From contig NZ_RQES01000015.1 in NCBI RefSeq assembly GCF_004769405.1, positions 1 through 59,106 of the forward strand: a DNA stretch of 59,106 nucleotides, written 5' to 3'. This DNA is from Leptospira selangorensis (GTDB lineage Bacteria; Spirochaetota; Leptospiria; Leptospirales; Leptospiraceae). This document shows positions 20,246 to 29,110 of the stretch, piece by piece. The notes below the pieces were generated by a model. It was not told the origin of the DNA. It worked only from the letters and a program-made list of their open reading frames with translations, and did no database searches. A program made the position numbers and the translations under genes. How positions within the stretch are numbered: the first letter of the stretch is position 1; the number at the start of each line of letters is the position of its first letter.

Positions 20246-21142
20246 ATGGTTCGTAACATCACGAAAGCTTTGCTAGTTTTCGCCGTACTTTGTTCTTCAT
20301 TCGGCTTAAGCGCAAAGTCTTACATCACTGGAGGCCTTGGTCTCCAATTTGACCTTGGATCATTGGGCGATACAATTGCAACTGACGGTTTGGACGCATC
20401 AGGAAACTATAAAACAACTGACTCCACTGGAACTCAAAACGGGGTTCTTCCTCGTCGTGCAATCATCCCTGAAAACCGTTTGTTAAGTTTACAACACACT
20501 ACAAACGGATTGATCAGTGCTAAAACCAGCGGCGCAATGACAGGTCTTGTTCTTTCCTTGGGATATGAGCAAGATTTCGGAAAAGCTTTCTTCTGGAGAG
20601 TAAATGCACACTACACTCGTAAAGTTATGGGTGGAGATACTAATGCAAAATTCGCAGGACAAAGTTTTTACGATATCACTTGGGACTACCATGCAGTTCA
20701 AGTTCCAGTGAACGTAGGTATCAAACTTTCCGTTACTGAAGATACTTCCTTCTATATCGGAGCAGGGGTTCACTACTTCAATGGTGGATGGAGTTTAGCA
20801 GGAAGCAACCGTTTGAACGACGTTCATAACGCTCTTGTTGGAGCTGGTGTTACTAGCACTACTCTATTAGGACTTGTTGCTGACGGAACTGATCCTTCTG
20901 CTAACTACGAAAAAACTACCTTCCAAGTTTCTGGAGTTGCTCCAAACTGGTTGCTCGGAGCTCAATCTAGAATTTCCGATAAAGGTCATATCTATATGGA
21001 AGTTGAAACTCTGTTCTCTTTCAAATACGGTATCGGTCACCCAAGATCACAAGGTGGAGCACAAGGTTTAGCACCTTCTGTTGCTTATCCTCAAGTTCTT
21101 GGTGGAAACCAGTACAGATTCGGATACAAACACGAGATCTAA
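20246..21142 (+). CDS. ompL1: OmpL1-family outer-membrane porin, copy 1
   Basis: Transmembrane porin of leptospires (298 aa). It follows OmpL1 nearly from end to end: MVRNITKALLVFAV signal peptide, SAKSYI, GLQFDLGSLGDTI, PRRAIIPENRL, TNGLISAKTSGAM, GYEQDFGKAFFWRV, GIKLSVTEDTSFYIGAG, NYFNGGWSL-like segment, SGVAPNWLLGAQSRISDKGH and the final YRFGYKHEI. The barrel forms pores in the outer membrane and is surface exposed. It has a strong promoter and AAGGAG site, and a terminator directly after, so it is a single-gene unit of high expression. A second copy follows at 21402; the two are more than about three quarters identical by eye. Confidence 0.93.
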   Translation: MVRNITKALLVFAVLCSSFGLSAKSYITGGLGLQFDLGSLGDTIATDGLDASGNYKTTDSTGTQNGVLPRRAIIPENRLLSLQHTTNGLISAKTSGAMTGLVLSLGYEQDFGKAFFWRVNAHYTRKVMGGDTNAKFAGQSFYDITWDYHAVQVPVNVGIKLSVTEDTSFYIGAGVHYFNGGWSLAGSNRLNDVHNALVGAGVTSTTLLGLVADGTDPSANYEKTTFQVSGVAPNWLLGAQSRISDKGHIYMEVETLFSFKYGIGHPRSQGGAQGLAPSVAYPQVLGGNQYRFGYKHEI

Positions 21143-21167
21143 TTCTTAGATTTTTGTTTGTTTGCAA

Positions 21168-21194
21168 AGGCTCTCCGCAAGGAGGGCCTTTTTT
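21168..21194 (+). terminator. intrinsic terminator after ompL1 copy 1
   Basis: AGGCTCTCC, GCAA loop and GGAGGGCCT form a 9-bp stem with one G-U pair, followed by a TTTTT tract. It lies 26 nt beyond the stop codon and isolates the first porin gene from the second. Confidence 0.92.
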
Positions 21195-21401
21195 ATTTTC
21201 AGATCTTTTCCTAAAAACCCTCCTTTTCTTCCTAAATTAATAAGCGAAATATAAGGTTCCCCGTCCCTAAGGGCATAAACCCTTTCTCTAAAACTTTATT
21301 ACATAACGATCATGTAATAAGCCAAAACGAAAAAAAGATAGCTGTCTTGAGGTGTATCCATTTCCAGTGAAAATGTTTAAAACTCACCTTGGAGACAGTT
21401 C

Positions 21402-22295
21402 ATGACACAAACCACCAGAAGAATATTTCTAATCCTTCTATTCCTAATGCCTGGAATTTATTTAAATGCGAAATCATATGTGATGGGTAGCGCCGGACTA
21501 CAATTTGATTTAGGGGATTTAGGAAGCACTATCTCCACTGATGGTTTGGATTCTTCCACGAATTACAAAACAACTGCTACGGACGGAACTACAGGAGTTC
21601 TTCCTCGTCGAGCGGTCATTGCTGAAAACCGTTTGCTCACATTACAACATTCTTCCAACGGCCTGATCAGCGCTAAAACAAACGGAGCAATGACAGGACT
21701 TACTCTTTCTTTAGGATATGAGCAAGATTTTGGAAAAGCTTTTTTCTGGAGAGTAAACGCACATTATACTCGCAAGATTATGGGAGGAGATACGGAAGCA
21801 AAATTTGCAGGGCAATCTTTTTATCATATGACCTGGGACTATAATGCTATCCAAATCCCGGTTAATGTAGGGATCAAACTTTCTGTCTCCGAAGATGCTT
21901 CCATTTATATCGGTGCAGGAGTTCATTACTTCAAAGGTGGGTGGACTTTAGCCGGTAATAATCGTTTGAATGATGTGCATGAATTTTTGGTAAATGCAGG
22001 CATTACTGATACTACTGTTCTAGGTTTAGTTGCAGATGGAACAGCTCCTTCTGCGAATTGGGAAAAAACAAAATTTAATGTCTCGGGGATCGCGCCCAAT
22101 TGGTTAATCGGAGCTCAGGCAAGAATATCGGATAAAGGACATGTCTATATGGAAATGGAAACTTTGTTTTCCTTCAAGTATGGAATCGCTCATCCGAGTT
22201 CGGAAGGTGGAATGGTAGGTTTAGCACCAAGTGTCGCCTATCCCCAAGTTTTAGGCGGAACACAATATAGATTCGGCTATAAACACGAAATCTGA
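21402..22295 (+). CDS. OmpL1-family outer-membrane porin, copy 2
   Basis: A 297-aa tandem paralogue of the preceding porin, with a different signal peptide (RRIFLILLFLMPGIYLNA) but the same body: GLQFDLGDLGSTI, PRRAVIAENRL, GYEQDFGKAFFWRV, GIKLSVSEDASIYIGAG, SGIAPNWLIGAQARISDKGH and terminal RFGYKHEI. Differences cluster in two spots that correspond to exposed loops (the ATDGTTG region and the HEFLVNAGITDTT region), while strand segments are preserved, as expected for surface variation after duplication. Start supported by GGAG 7 nt upstream. It lies 259 nt from the first copy, behind that copy's terminator, so it needs its own promoter. Convergent with pcm. Confidence 0.9.
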   Translation: MTQTTRRIFLILLFLMPGIYLNAKSYVMGSAGLQFDLGDLGSTISTDGLDSSTNYKTTATDGTTGVLPRRAVIAENRLLTLQHSSNGLISAKTNGAMTGLTLSLGYEQDFGKAFFWRVNAHYTRKIMGGDTEAKFAGQSFYHMTWDYNAIQIPVNVGIKLSVSEDASIYIGAGVHYFKGGWTLAGNNRLNDVHEFLVNAGITDTTVLGLVADGTAPSANWEKTKFNVSGIAPNWLIGAQARISDKGHVYMEMETLFSFKYGIAHPSSEGGMVGLAPSVAYPQVLGGTQYRFGYKHEI

Positions 22296-22312
22296 TTTTC
22301 GCAAAGGGCTGC

Positions 22313-23014
22313 TCAGACCAGATCGGTCCTTCCCAAAAGAGGCACGAACTTCACAGGCAATCGATTTGTTTCTTCGAATCGATTTTGTTTTTTTCTTAAA
22401 GTAAGAAGCAGTTGGACTTCTTCTTTCCATTCTACCGGAAGAACTGCGATCCCTTCTTCCGGAAGTGATTCGAAAAGTAAACTTCCGGGTCCCGGAATTT
22501 TTGGAAAACATGCGGAAGATACGAACTTGGAAAATTTTCCTTTGGTTCGGTTGAGTAACAACGCGTCTCCGAGTAAGATCTTATTTCTTTTGGTAAATCC
22601 CGGAGACCAATCTTCCAAAACTCCCAAAGATCTTTCATACAATTCAGGCACAATTTCTAAAGATACTAGTCTTGCTCCGAGCAAATCCAAAATTGCGGCT
22701 AAATATCCGGAACCTGTGCCTATTTCTAAGATTGTATCTCCGGATCTCACCTGGAGTTGGTCGGCAATATAAGCGACTATATAAGGTTGGGAAATGGTTT
22801 GTTCTTCCCCGATCGGGACTGCTTTGTCTTCGTATGAATACTCTCTGGTTCTTTCAGGCAAGAAAATATGTCTGGGGACTTTTAGAAATGCAGAAAGTAG
22901 ATTCGGGTCCTTGATCCCTCTTTCAGAGATTTGTGTTCGAACCATTCTTTCTCTTGCAAGAACAGTCCCCGCATCATCAAATCTGGAGACGAAGCCCAGA
23001 TCAGAATTTTCCAT
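22313..23014 (-). CDS. pcm: protein-L-isoaspartate O-methyltransferase
   Basis: SAM-dependent repair methyltransferase (233 aa) acting on isoaspartyl residues in aged proteins in the cytoplasm. The family signature is clear: MVRTQISERGI, FLKVPRHIFLP, IGEEQTISQPYIVAYIADQL, then the SAM loop ILEIGTGSGYLAAIL and VSLEIVPELYERS. After the SAM domain the sequence is more divergent than in E. coli Pcm (VSSACFPKIPGPGSLLF in place of the usual VTAAxxxxP). ATG at 23014. The gene is convergent with ompL1 copy 2, and divergent from tRNA-Phe, whose -35 box touches the pcm start codon. Confidence 0.92.
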   Translation of the reverse strand: MENSDLGFVSRFDDAGTVLARERMVRTQISERGIKDPNLLSAFLKVPRHIFLPERTREYSYEDKAVPIGEEQTISQPYIVAYIADQLQVRSGDTILEIGTGSGYLAAILDLLGARLVSLEIVPELYERSLGVLEDWSPGFTKRNKILLGDALLLNRTKGKFSKFVSSACFPKIPGPGSLLFESLPEEGIAVLPVEWKEEVQLLLTLRKKQNRFEETNRLPVKFVPLLGRTDLV

Positions 23015-23041
23015 TGACGCCTAGGCCCAGCTCAGTATTTT
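23014..23041 (+). promoter_or_regulatory. tRNA-Phe promoter
   Basis: TTGACG (23014-23019), a 16-nt spacer and TATTTT (23036-23041), 13 nt before the tRNA. The first base of the -35 box is the first base of the pcm start codon on the other strand. Confidence 0.55.
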
Positions 23042-23054
23042 GGTTCTTGCGTTC

Positions 23055-23127
<73 letters not shown>

Positions 23128-23134
23128 GATGCAC

Positions 23135-23374
23135 TTATCCGTTCTTTCTTTCCTCTCCCAATTTCCATAATTCGGTAAATACCAGATCTTCCACTTGTTT
23201 ACAAAGTTCGGGCTTATATAATTTTTTCACCGGCGGCTTAGGATACACATGGATCTCGTCCGTGTCCGGTATATAAGTAAGCATCCGTAAAATCTGGTCC
23301 TCCCCTTCGATCTCATACATAGTATAGGACATTCCCTTAGCGGGGATGATTTGAGAAGTTTCTAAGTATTTCAT
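23135..23374 (-). CDS. small hypothetical protein
   Basis: A 79-aa soluble protein (MKYLETSQIIPAKGMSYTMY...) that reads like a real gene: balanced composition and a compact beta-then-helix layout (LRMLTYIPDTDEIHVYPKPPVKK followed by a helix VEDLVFTELWKLGEE). No domain recognised and no strong binding site before the ATG. It ends 8 nt from tRNA-Phe and is divergent from coaE. Confidence 0.6.
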   Translation of the reverse strand: MKYLETSQIIPAKGMSYTMYEIEGEDQILRMLTYIPDTDEIHVYPKPPVKKLYKPELCKQVEDLVFTELWKLGEERKNG

Positions 23375-23440
23375 GATTCTACTGCTCTATCAAGTCTAGA
23401 TCTTTTGGAAAGAGATTTATTCTTATGCAAAGGTAAACTG

Positions 23441-23458
23441 CTGTTGGAGTTCCAACAG
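23441..23458. repeat. intergenic palindrome, TGTTGGA-GT-TCCAACA type
   Basis: CTGTTGGA-GT-TCCAACAG is perfectly self-complementary apart from its two central bases. Same family as the palindrome at 2149, and likewise between divergent genes. Confidence 0.65.
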
Positions 23459-23493
23459 GCCGATTCATCTTACGGTTCTATATGTTAAAAAGC

Positions 23494-23520
23494 TTGTACT
23501 AAAAAGCCTTTTCATATAAT
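23494..23520 (+). promoter_or_regulatory. candidate promoter abutting coaE
   Basis: A consensus TATAAT (23515-23520) lies only 8 nt before the coaE ATG, with TTGTAC (23494-23499) at 15-nt spacing. If used, the mRNA would start within one or two bases of the start codon. No ribosome binding site precedes the ATG, which fits a leaderless transcript. Confidence 0.35.
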
Positions 23521-23528
23521 CTTTCCCA

Positions 23529-24155
23529 ATGACTCGGTCCTCTCTTAGAACTGACGGGGCTTTTCTTGTCGGGATCACTGGGATGATCGGTGGAGGCAAA
23601 TCCACTGCGGCTCGGATCTTAGAGGAGCTGGGCGGAGTTAGGATCAGCGCTGACGAGATCGCACGTAAATATACCGATCCGGACAGTCCGATCTCTAAGG
23701 AACTGATAGATTCCTTGGGTGCTGAAATTCTGGATGAGTCCGGCAAGATAGATCGTAAAAGGATCGCAAAATTGGTATTCGGTAATGCCGAAAAGCTGAA
23801 GATCCTAAACTCTTTGACCCATCCTAGGATACGTAAGGAGTTTTTGGAAGTACTGGGCAGCGTAAAAGAAGCAAGCCTAGTACTGTGGGAAGTCCCACTT
23901 CTATTCGAAACGGACTCTTATACACTTTGTGATGTTACGGTCTGCGTGATCTCCGACCCTGAAGTTTCTTTAGAAAGGGCGGTAAAAAGGGACGGGATTA
24001 GCAGAGAAGAAGCGGAAGCCAGGGCAAAAAGCCAGCTTTCACTTCAGGAAAAAGCGAAGAAGGCCGACTATTCCATTAAGAACACAGGGGATTTACAGGA
24101 CCTTCGTAAAGAATGCGAATATTTGTACGCTGAGTTAAAAGGAAGAATGAAATGA
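23529..24155 (+). CDS. coaE: dephospho-CoA kinase
   Basis: Catalyses the last step of coenzyme A synthesis, ATP-dependent phosphorylation of dephospho-CoA (208 aa, typical length). P-loop GMIGGGKST (about residues 18-26), then RISADEIARKY with the substrate-binding Asp, THPRIRKEF, the catalytic region VLWEVPLLFE, and ERAVKRDGISREEAEAR lid segment. The only in-frame start is the ATG at 23529, which leaves a 12-residue N-terminal extension before the P-loop strand. Its stop overlaps the next gene by 4 nt (ATGA), so the two are translationally coupled. Confidence 0.96.
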   Translation: MTRSSLRTDGAFLVGITGMIGGGKSTAARILEELGGVRISADEIARKYTDPDSPISKELIDSLGAEILDESGKIDRKRIAKLVFGNAEKLKILNSLTHPRIRKEFLEVLGSVKEASLVLWEVPLLFETDSYTLCDVTVCVISDPEVSLERAVKRDGISREEAEARAKSQLSLQEKAKKADYSIKNTGDLQDLRKECEYLYAELKGRMK

Positions 24156-24817
24156 AGGAAAAAGTTTTCTACGTCATCAATCTGGACAATAAAAGGATCT
24201 CCCTACTCTCCCTATTTTTAGTGGGACTTCTTTTTTCATTCTTCTTCTTAGGAGTTTCCGTAGGTAGAAAGAGAGGCCAAGTGCAAGACGACCTGGCTCT
24301 GAACTCCAATAGAGATAATCTACAATCCTTATCTTCTTCCACTGTGAACCAAGCGATGGACGAATCTTCTCCAAGTTCTAATATTAAAAAAGAGGAAGAA
24401 GTTAAATTTAGAAATCTTCCTCCCGGCGCGGAAGTTGTGGATCTAAGATCCGATATTTCTCCTGCAAAAAAAGAAGAACCATCTAAGATAGAAGTAGAAG
24501 CTCCATCTTCTTCTCATCCTGAAAAAAAATTAGTTCGGAAAGAAAAGGAATCCAAAAAATCAGTTCATACTTCTCCTCGTAAGGCGGCGGTACACAAGGC
24601 TGATAATGATTTCTTCGTTCAAGTAGCCGCATTCAAAACCAAAGAAAAGGCGGATGAACTCAAGTCGTCTTTAGGCGGGAAGTCTTACGTGAAAAAAACC
24701 AAAAACGGTTATTTTACTGTTCGTATGGGAAATTTTCCGTCCAAAGAAGACGCTGAAAAATCCATGAAAAAACTTCCGGGCAACTTGAAAGAAAACGCTT
24801 TGGTCTCTAAGGAATAA
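24152..24817 (+). CDS. SPOR-domain membrane protein
   Basis: A 221-aa bitopic inner-membrane protein. Short cytoplasmic N-terminus, one TM helix (LLSLFLVGLLFSFFFLGVSVG, about residues 18-38), a long charged, Ser/Lys/Glu-rich periplasmic linker, and a C-terminal SPOR domain (about 148-221: DFFVQVAAFKTKEKADELKSSL ... GYFTVRMGNFPSKEDAEKSM). SPOR domains bind denuded glycan strands of septal peptidoglycan, so a division or wall role is likely. Coupled to coaE by an ATGA overlap; the pairing looks like gene order rather than pathway. Confidence 0.9.
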   Translation: MKEKVFYVINLDNKRISLLSLFLVGLLFSFFFLGVSVGRKRGQVQDDLALNSNRDNLQSLSSSTVNQAMDESSPSSNIKKEEEVKFRNLPPGAEVVDLRSDISPAKKEEPSKIEVEAPSSSHPEKKLVRKEKESKKSVHTSPRKAAVHKADNDFFVQVAAFKTKEKADELKSSLGGKSYVKKTKNGYFTVRMGNFPSKEDAEKSMKKLPGNLKENALVSKE

Positions 24818-24904
24818 TTTTTTTTCCATATTCCGACTGCTGATCTTCTATATTTTTTCAATTGACCTCGAAACCGTGAAACCTCAAGTTCGTTGTTAAC
24901 AGAA

Positions 24905-25555
24905 ATGGATCTGAAAGAACTCGAACCAGTTCGTCTTGCCGTTGTCAGATCCACAATCGAAAGATTGCGTCATACGTATTCGGATCTATTAACCTCGATT
25001 AAGGGATACGACGGAATCCCCTCCTTTTTCGAAAACAATCTTTATGCTCCTACCAACAAAGAAGAAAGAGACAATGCACTCGAAAGTTTGTACGAAAAAT
25101 TAAAAACCGTCGCCGGCAAAGCGATGACGGACAATATCCATCAGATTATTCTACTAAACAAACTCACCGACTCTTTGGATTTTGATACTGCAAAAATAGT
25201 TATCGAAAATAATCTCATGGAGAACGGAGAAATTCCTCAAGAAAGCCTTTACGCAGCTTTAGGTGCGACCGGCAGATTCGAGGATAGAAGAACCCAAATC
25301 GGAATGGTGGGAGATACTCTAAAGTTTTTCTTCTCTCTTTCCAAACTTCCCATGGTTAAACTCATCATGGCGCCTATCAAAGTCGCCGCATCTATGGTAG
25401 GAGCTACTTCCTTAGTGGATACCATGGAAGCGGGTTATAATCTATCTTCAAAGATCAAAGATCTACAACCGTTCATTGATTCATTTATAGATAGAGAAAA
25501 TAGACTTTTAGGTAAATTGATCAACGGCGAAAAACACGAGCCGATTCAATTTTAA
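24905..25555 (+). CDS. hypothetical helical protein
   Basis: A 216-aa protein without signal peptide, predominantly helical with many charged residues (RSTIERLRHTYSDLLTSIKGYDG, KEERDNALESLYEKLKTVAGKAM). A moderately hydrophobic stretch near residues 148-185 (SKLPMVKLIMAPIKVAASMVGAT) may associate with a membrane but is not a clear TM helix. No family recognised. The ATG at 24905 is preferred over a TTG four codons earlier. It follows the SPOR gene by 87 nt in the same direction. Confidence 0.65.
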   Translation: MDLKELEPVRLAVVRSTIERLRHTYSDLLTSIKGYDGIPSFFENNLYAPTNKEERDNALESLYEKLKTVAGKAMTDNIHQIILLNKLTDSLDFDTAKIVIENNLMENGEIPQESLYAALGATGRFEDRRTQIGMVGDTLKFFFSLSKLPMVKLIMAPIKVAASMVGATSLVDTMEAGYNLSSKIKDLQPFIDSFIDRENRLLGKLINGEKHEPIQF

Positions 25556-25651
25556 TTTTTCCATAGAACTTCATTTCAGATTCCCTCTTGCCTTTTTTCA
25601 GATTTCCGAGATCCTTTGCTCCGGCCGAACCTTTGGCCCTGGGGCATACTC

Positions 25652-26335
25652 ATGTTTATAGGACATTATAGCGTTTCTTTCGCTTCTAAAAAAGCGGAAC
25701 CTAAAACTCCTCTTTGGGCGAGTTTTGTGGGAGTTCAGTTCGTAGATATTCTGTTCATGATCTTTATCTTATACGGGATCGAAGGTGTTAGATTCGTTCC
25801 TGGTTTTACGGAAGTGAATAATTTTGATCTTTATTATATGCCGATCACTCATAGTTTAGTCGGCGGAATTGGTTGGTCTATCTTATGTTTTCTGGTATTT
25901 AAATTCGTCTTTTTAAGATCCAAACCATATTCAGATTCTTTAAAGAATAAAATTTCCGGGCTCATCGGTTTAACCGTTCTTTCCCATTATTTTCTAGATC
26001 TTCCAATGCACACAAAAGATCTGCCTATTCTATTTGATTCAGGTCCTAAAATAGGATTTGGTCTTTGGCATAATAAAATTCTTTCCATCACAACAGAAGT
26101 AACTCTTACTCTGAGCGGTTTGATCTTGTATTTTAGAGCGACTAAACCCGGCCCAACGTTCGGCGGAAAATACGGAATGCAGATCTTTGGTGGAATACTT
26201 TTGGTTTTAGCGATTGCGACTCCATTCTTCCCTCCTCCTGCCAGTATTCCGGAACTCGGAATCCAAGGAATATTTGGTTATGCGCTTCTTGCTTGGGTAG
26301 CCGGTTGGCTGGACGGAAAAAGGCTCCCGGCCTAA
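25652..26335 (+). CDS. polytopic membrane protein, possible membrane-bound metal-dependent hydrolase (YdjM-like)
   Basis: About 227 aa with five or six TM helices. Conserved-looking His/Asp motifs sit at helix ends: GHYSVSF at the N-terminus, PITHSLVGG near residue 77, LSHYFLDLPMHTKD near 122 and GLWHNK. This resembles the YdjM/DUF457 group of putative membrane-bound metal hydrolases, which begin with a GH and carry THS and HxxxD motifs. The match is by pattern only. The ATG at 25652 is preferred; a TTG 12 codons earlier is an alternative. The CPBP protease gene follows within 30 nt. Confidence 0.55.
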   Translation: MFIGHYSVSFASKKAEPKTPLWASFVGVQFVDILFMIFILYGIEGVRFVPGFTEVNNFDLYYMPITHSLVGGIGWSILCFLVFKFVFLRSKPYSDSLKNKISGLIGLTVLSHYFLDLPMHTKDLPILFDSGPKIGFGLWHNKILSITTEVTLTLSGLILYFRATKPGPTFGGKYGMQIFGGILLVLAIATPFFPPPASIPELGIQGIFGYALLAWVAGWLDGKRLPA

Positions 26336-26364
26336 GTCCAAATATTATTAGGTTTTTTTAATCC

Positions 26365-27183
26365 GTGCAAAATAGAAATCATTCATTCCTAGGAGCATTC
26401 GGTCTTTGCTTCTTAGTTTTAATTACAGGTTTCGGGATAGGGGTCGTATTTGCGATCCTTCAGTCCGTAACAAAATTGAATTTAGATGCAAAAGTTATCA
26501 CTGCAATTGGGAACTCGGCCTCTTTCGGACTCGCAATTTGGATCGGGCTTAAAATTTCCGAAAAAGAATATTCTGAAGTTTTGCGCCTTAATCCTTTCAA
26601 ACCGCTTGAGGCACTTAGTTTTGCGATTACTGCGATCGGTTTTTCTTTTCTTCTTTCCGAAGTGGATAATTTGTTTTCTATGTTAGTCCCTAAGCCGGAC
26701 TTCATCATAAATTTATTCCAAGGATTATTCGATGGGGAAAATATATTCTTATCAGTGATCTTACTTTCAGTCGTAGCTCCGATCACGGAAGAACTTATGT
26801 TTAGAGGAGTGATCTTAGATAGATTATTGAAGTATTTTTCGGTATCTTCTTCTTTTCTTATCTCCTCTTTATTATTTGGGCTGATCCATTTGAATCCTTG
26901 GCAATTCATTGGATCCAGTATCCTCGGGATCTATATGGCTTGGGTAGTTTACAAAACGAATTCAATCTGGAACTCGATTTTAATTCATGCAGTGTTTAAT
27001 GGGATCCCACTTATTGTTCTGCATGGACTACAATTGGAAATCCCGGGCTTTTCCGCACCGATTGCAGGAAAAATTCAGGTCCTACAGCCTCTTTGGCTAG
27101 ACCTTTTGGGTTTACTGATTACTTGTTTTGGACTATCTTTAACATTCTTTTTATTTAGAAACCGGAACGAAAAAATCGCATAA
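26365..27183 (+). CDS. CPBP-family intramembrane glutamic protease
   Basis: Eight-TM or so membrane protein (272 aa) of the CPBP/Abi (CAAX prenyl protease 2, Rce1-like) family. The three motifs are intact: TEELMFRG (EExxxR, about residue 141), FGLIHL (about 172) and HAVFNG (about 211), which supply the Glu and His active-site residues in the membrane. Bacterial members process or protect against peptides or are of unknown substrate. The start is GTG with no good site nearby. It probably forms a transcription unit with the preceding membrane protein. Confidence 0.9.
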   Translation: MQNRNHSFLGAFGLCFLVLITGFGIGVVFAILQSVTKLNLDAKVITAIGNSASFGLAIWIGLKISEKEYSEVLRLNPFKPLEALSFAITAIGFSFLLSEVDNLFSMLVPKPDFIINLFQGLFDGENIFLSVILLSVVAPITEELMFRGVILDRLLKYFSVSSSFLISSLLFGLIHLNPWQFIGSSILGIYMAWVVYKTNSIWNSILIHAVFNGIPLIVLHGLQLEIPGFSAPIAGKIQVLQPLWLDLLGLLITCFGLSLTFFLFRNRNEKIA

Positions 27184-27189
27184 GCTAAC

Positions 27190-27220
27190 AATCCGAAGAC
27201 TCGTTTTTTCTATTCGGATT
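27190..27220 (+). terminator. inverted repeat after CPBP gene
   Basis: AATCCGAA and TTCGGATT (15-nt loop, itself T-rich) form an 8-bp stem starting 7 nt after the CPBP stop. No T-run follows, so it is only a weak terminator candidate. Confidence 0.35.
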
Positions 27221-27261
27221 ACAACTGTGTAGTTTTTTCGTTTTTAGAAGTCGAAGAGTAT

Positions 27262-27281
27262 TGGCCGAACCATCTCGGCCA
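27262..27281. promoter_or_regulatory. inverted repeat TGGCCGA-N6-TCGGCCA before a chemoreceptor gene
   Basis: A perfect 7-bp dyad centred 58 nt before the start of the chemoreceptor gene at 27329. The spacing of half-sites resembles an operator for a dimeric regulator; it could also fold as a leader hairpin. Confidence 0.4.
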
Positions 27282-27328
27282 TTCGTATATTCGGGTCACT
27301 CCGTTAGAATTAGAAAGGCAAACAAACA

Positions 27329-28900
27329 ATGGTGGCAAACTCCGTCCAAACTACAAATTTTTCCGAGAAGGGAGCGATCAGCATCAACAGGATCCGAATA
27401 GGATTTTCCATAGTGATGCTTTTTGTAAACGTTCTGGCTTTATTCTCTCAAGGGTCCGGTTCCCAAACCAGTACACTCATCAATTTTTTAATAGAGCTCT
27501 CCATTTTCGGTTATGGGGTCGCTCAGATCTTCTTACTCAGAAAAGGAAAACTGAAAGGTTCGTTCGTAACCTTATGCGTATTCTTGGATATTCTGATGTA
27601 TTCCCTGATATTTATAACTGTTACAGTATACGCAGCCAATAAAGAAGCGATGGTCGGAAACCTAAAAATGCCGTTCTTTATCATGCTGTATTTTTTCGTA
27701 ATGATTTACTCAGGACTTCTTCTTTCTCCTAAAACTACTTTGTTTGTGGGATATCTGGCACTTATAGGAACATTCTCCATGGATTATTTTGCATGGTTGA
27801 ATGGAGTGGAATTCAAATACAATACCGATAAGGCGGACGAGATCTCCGTATTTTTCGAGATCATAAAATTCGTATTTTTTATTTTAGGAATTCATATCCT
27901 CACTTCAGTCGTTAAATTTTTAGTTTCGGTTTCGGACGTAGCAATAAAATCCACCGTCGACGCCGAGGCTAAAACTGCAGAAGCAGAGAAAACAAAAGAT
28001 AGAATTACTAGCGAAGCTTCTACATTAAACAGAAACACTTCGGAAATGAAAAACGAAATGGATACTCTGAACTCGGAGATCCAGAGCCAGGTTTCCAGCA
28101 TGGAACAGATAAGCGCTTCTCTCGAAGAATTAGCAGCATCTACCGATAGCGCGGCTGAATTCGTAAAAGCACAGTTCGGCAAGATAGAAGAATTAAACAA
28201 AGAGAGTGATACATTAAATTCCATCCTGAAAGAAGTGCGTGTCTCCACTGACTCTCTCTCCAAAACAACGGAAGAATCTAAAGGTTATAGCAAAGATGTT
28301 TCCGGAGCAATGGAAGTATTAGGAAATAATTTCGGAGAAGTAAGTAAGTCCTTCCAAAAAGTGCAGGATGTAAACGATATCATGAGAGAGATCGCTGACA
28401 GAACTAACTTACTCGCATTAAACGCGTCCATAGAGGCGGCAAGAGCCGGAGAACATGGAAAAGGATTTGCAGTAGTAGCGCAAGAAGTTGCAAAACTTGC
28501 TGACAGCGCTTCCGAAAACGCAGCTACAATCTCTAAAATTATCGGAGAAGCAGCAAAACTAATTACAAACGGAAACACCGCAGCGGAAGAAACAAAACGA
28601 AAAGTTTCCGTGCAAGAATCCGGATTTACTTCGGTAGTAGATAACCTGAATCAGTTAAGATCCAGAGTGGAAAACCAAGGGAAAATCCACGAATCCTTCT
28701 TAAAATCTTTCCGGGAACTATTCGATCTATCCAGACAGATTGAATCGATTGCAAGCGAACAGAAAAACGGAACCAAAGAAGTGGTACAGGCGCTTTCTTC
28801 CATTGAACAATCTTCGAATATCATTTCGGAAGGTTCGAACAGGATGAGAGCTAGCTTAGAAGAACTTTCGGAACAATCTAAAAGATTGGTAGTTCAGTAA
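27329..28900 (+). CDS. methyl-accepting chemotaxis protein, six-TM type
   Basis: Chemoreceptor of 523 aa with five or six TM helices in the first 205 residues, no periplasmic ligand domain and no HAMP domain visible, then a long coiled coil with Glu/Gln-rich methylation segments and the tip [23 protein letters not shown] (about 365-388). The architecture is the same as that of the receptor at 2878, though the membrane parts differ in sequence, so the two probably sense different cues. GAAAGG lies 11 nt before the ATG. It is followed by tRNA-Leu. Confidence 0.93.
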   Translation: MVANSVQTTNFSEKGAISINRIRIGFSIVMLFVNVLALFSQGSGSQTSTLINFLIELSIFGYGVAQIFLLRKGKLKGSFVTLCVFLDILMYSLIFITVTVYAANKEAMVGNLKMPFFIMLYFFVMIYSGLLLSPKTTLFVGYLALIGTFSMDYFAWLNGVEFKYNTDKADEISVFFEIIKFVFFILGIHILTSVVKFLVSVSDVAIKSTVDAEAKTAEAEKTKDRITSEASTLNRNTSEMKNEMDTLNSEIQSQVSSMEQISASLEELAASTDSAAEFVKAQFGKIEELNKESDTLNSILKEVRVSTDSLSKTTEESKGYSKDVSGAMEVLGNNFGEVSKSFQKVQDVNDIMREIADRTNLLALNASIEAARAGEHGKGFAVVAQEVAKLADSASENAATISKIIGEAAKLITNGNTAAEETKRKVSVQESGFTSVVDNLNQLRSRVENQGKIHESFLKSFRELFDLSRQIESIASEQKNGTKEVVQALSSIEQSSNIISEGSNRMRASLEELSEQSKRLVVQ

Positions 28901-28978
28901 GATTGCCAGCGGGTTTTTAGGAGTTCAATATTCTTGACTTCCCGACATCCGTTGAAAAAATGACTTTCGTAGCCCGTC

Positions 28979-29060
<82 letters not shown>

Positions 29061-29110
29061 AAAAGTTCTTCTTCAAAACAATCCAACATTCTAATTAAAC
29101 AAGTCCTTAG

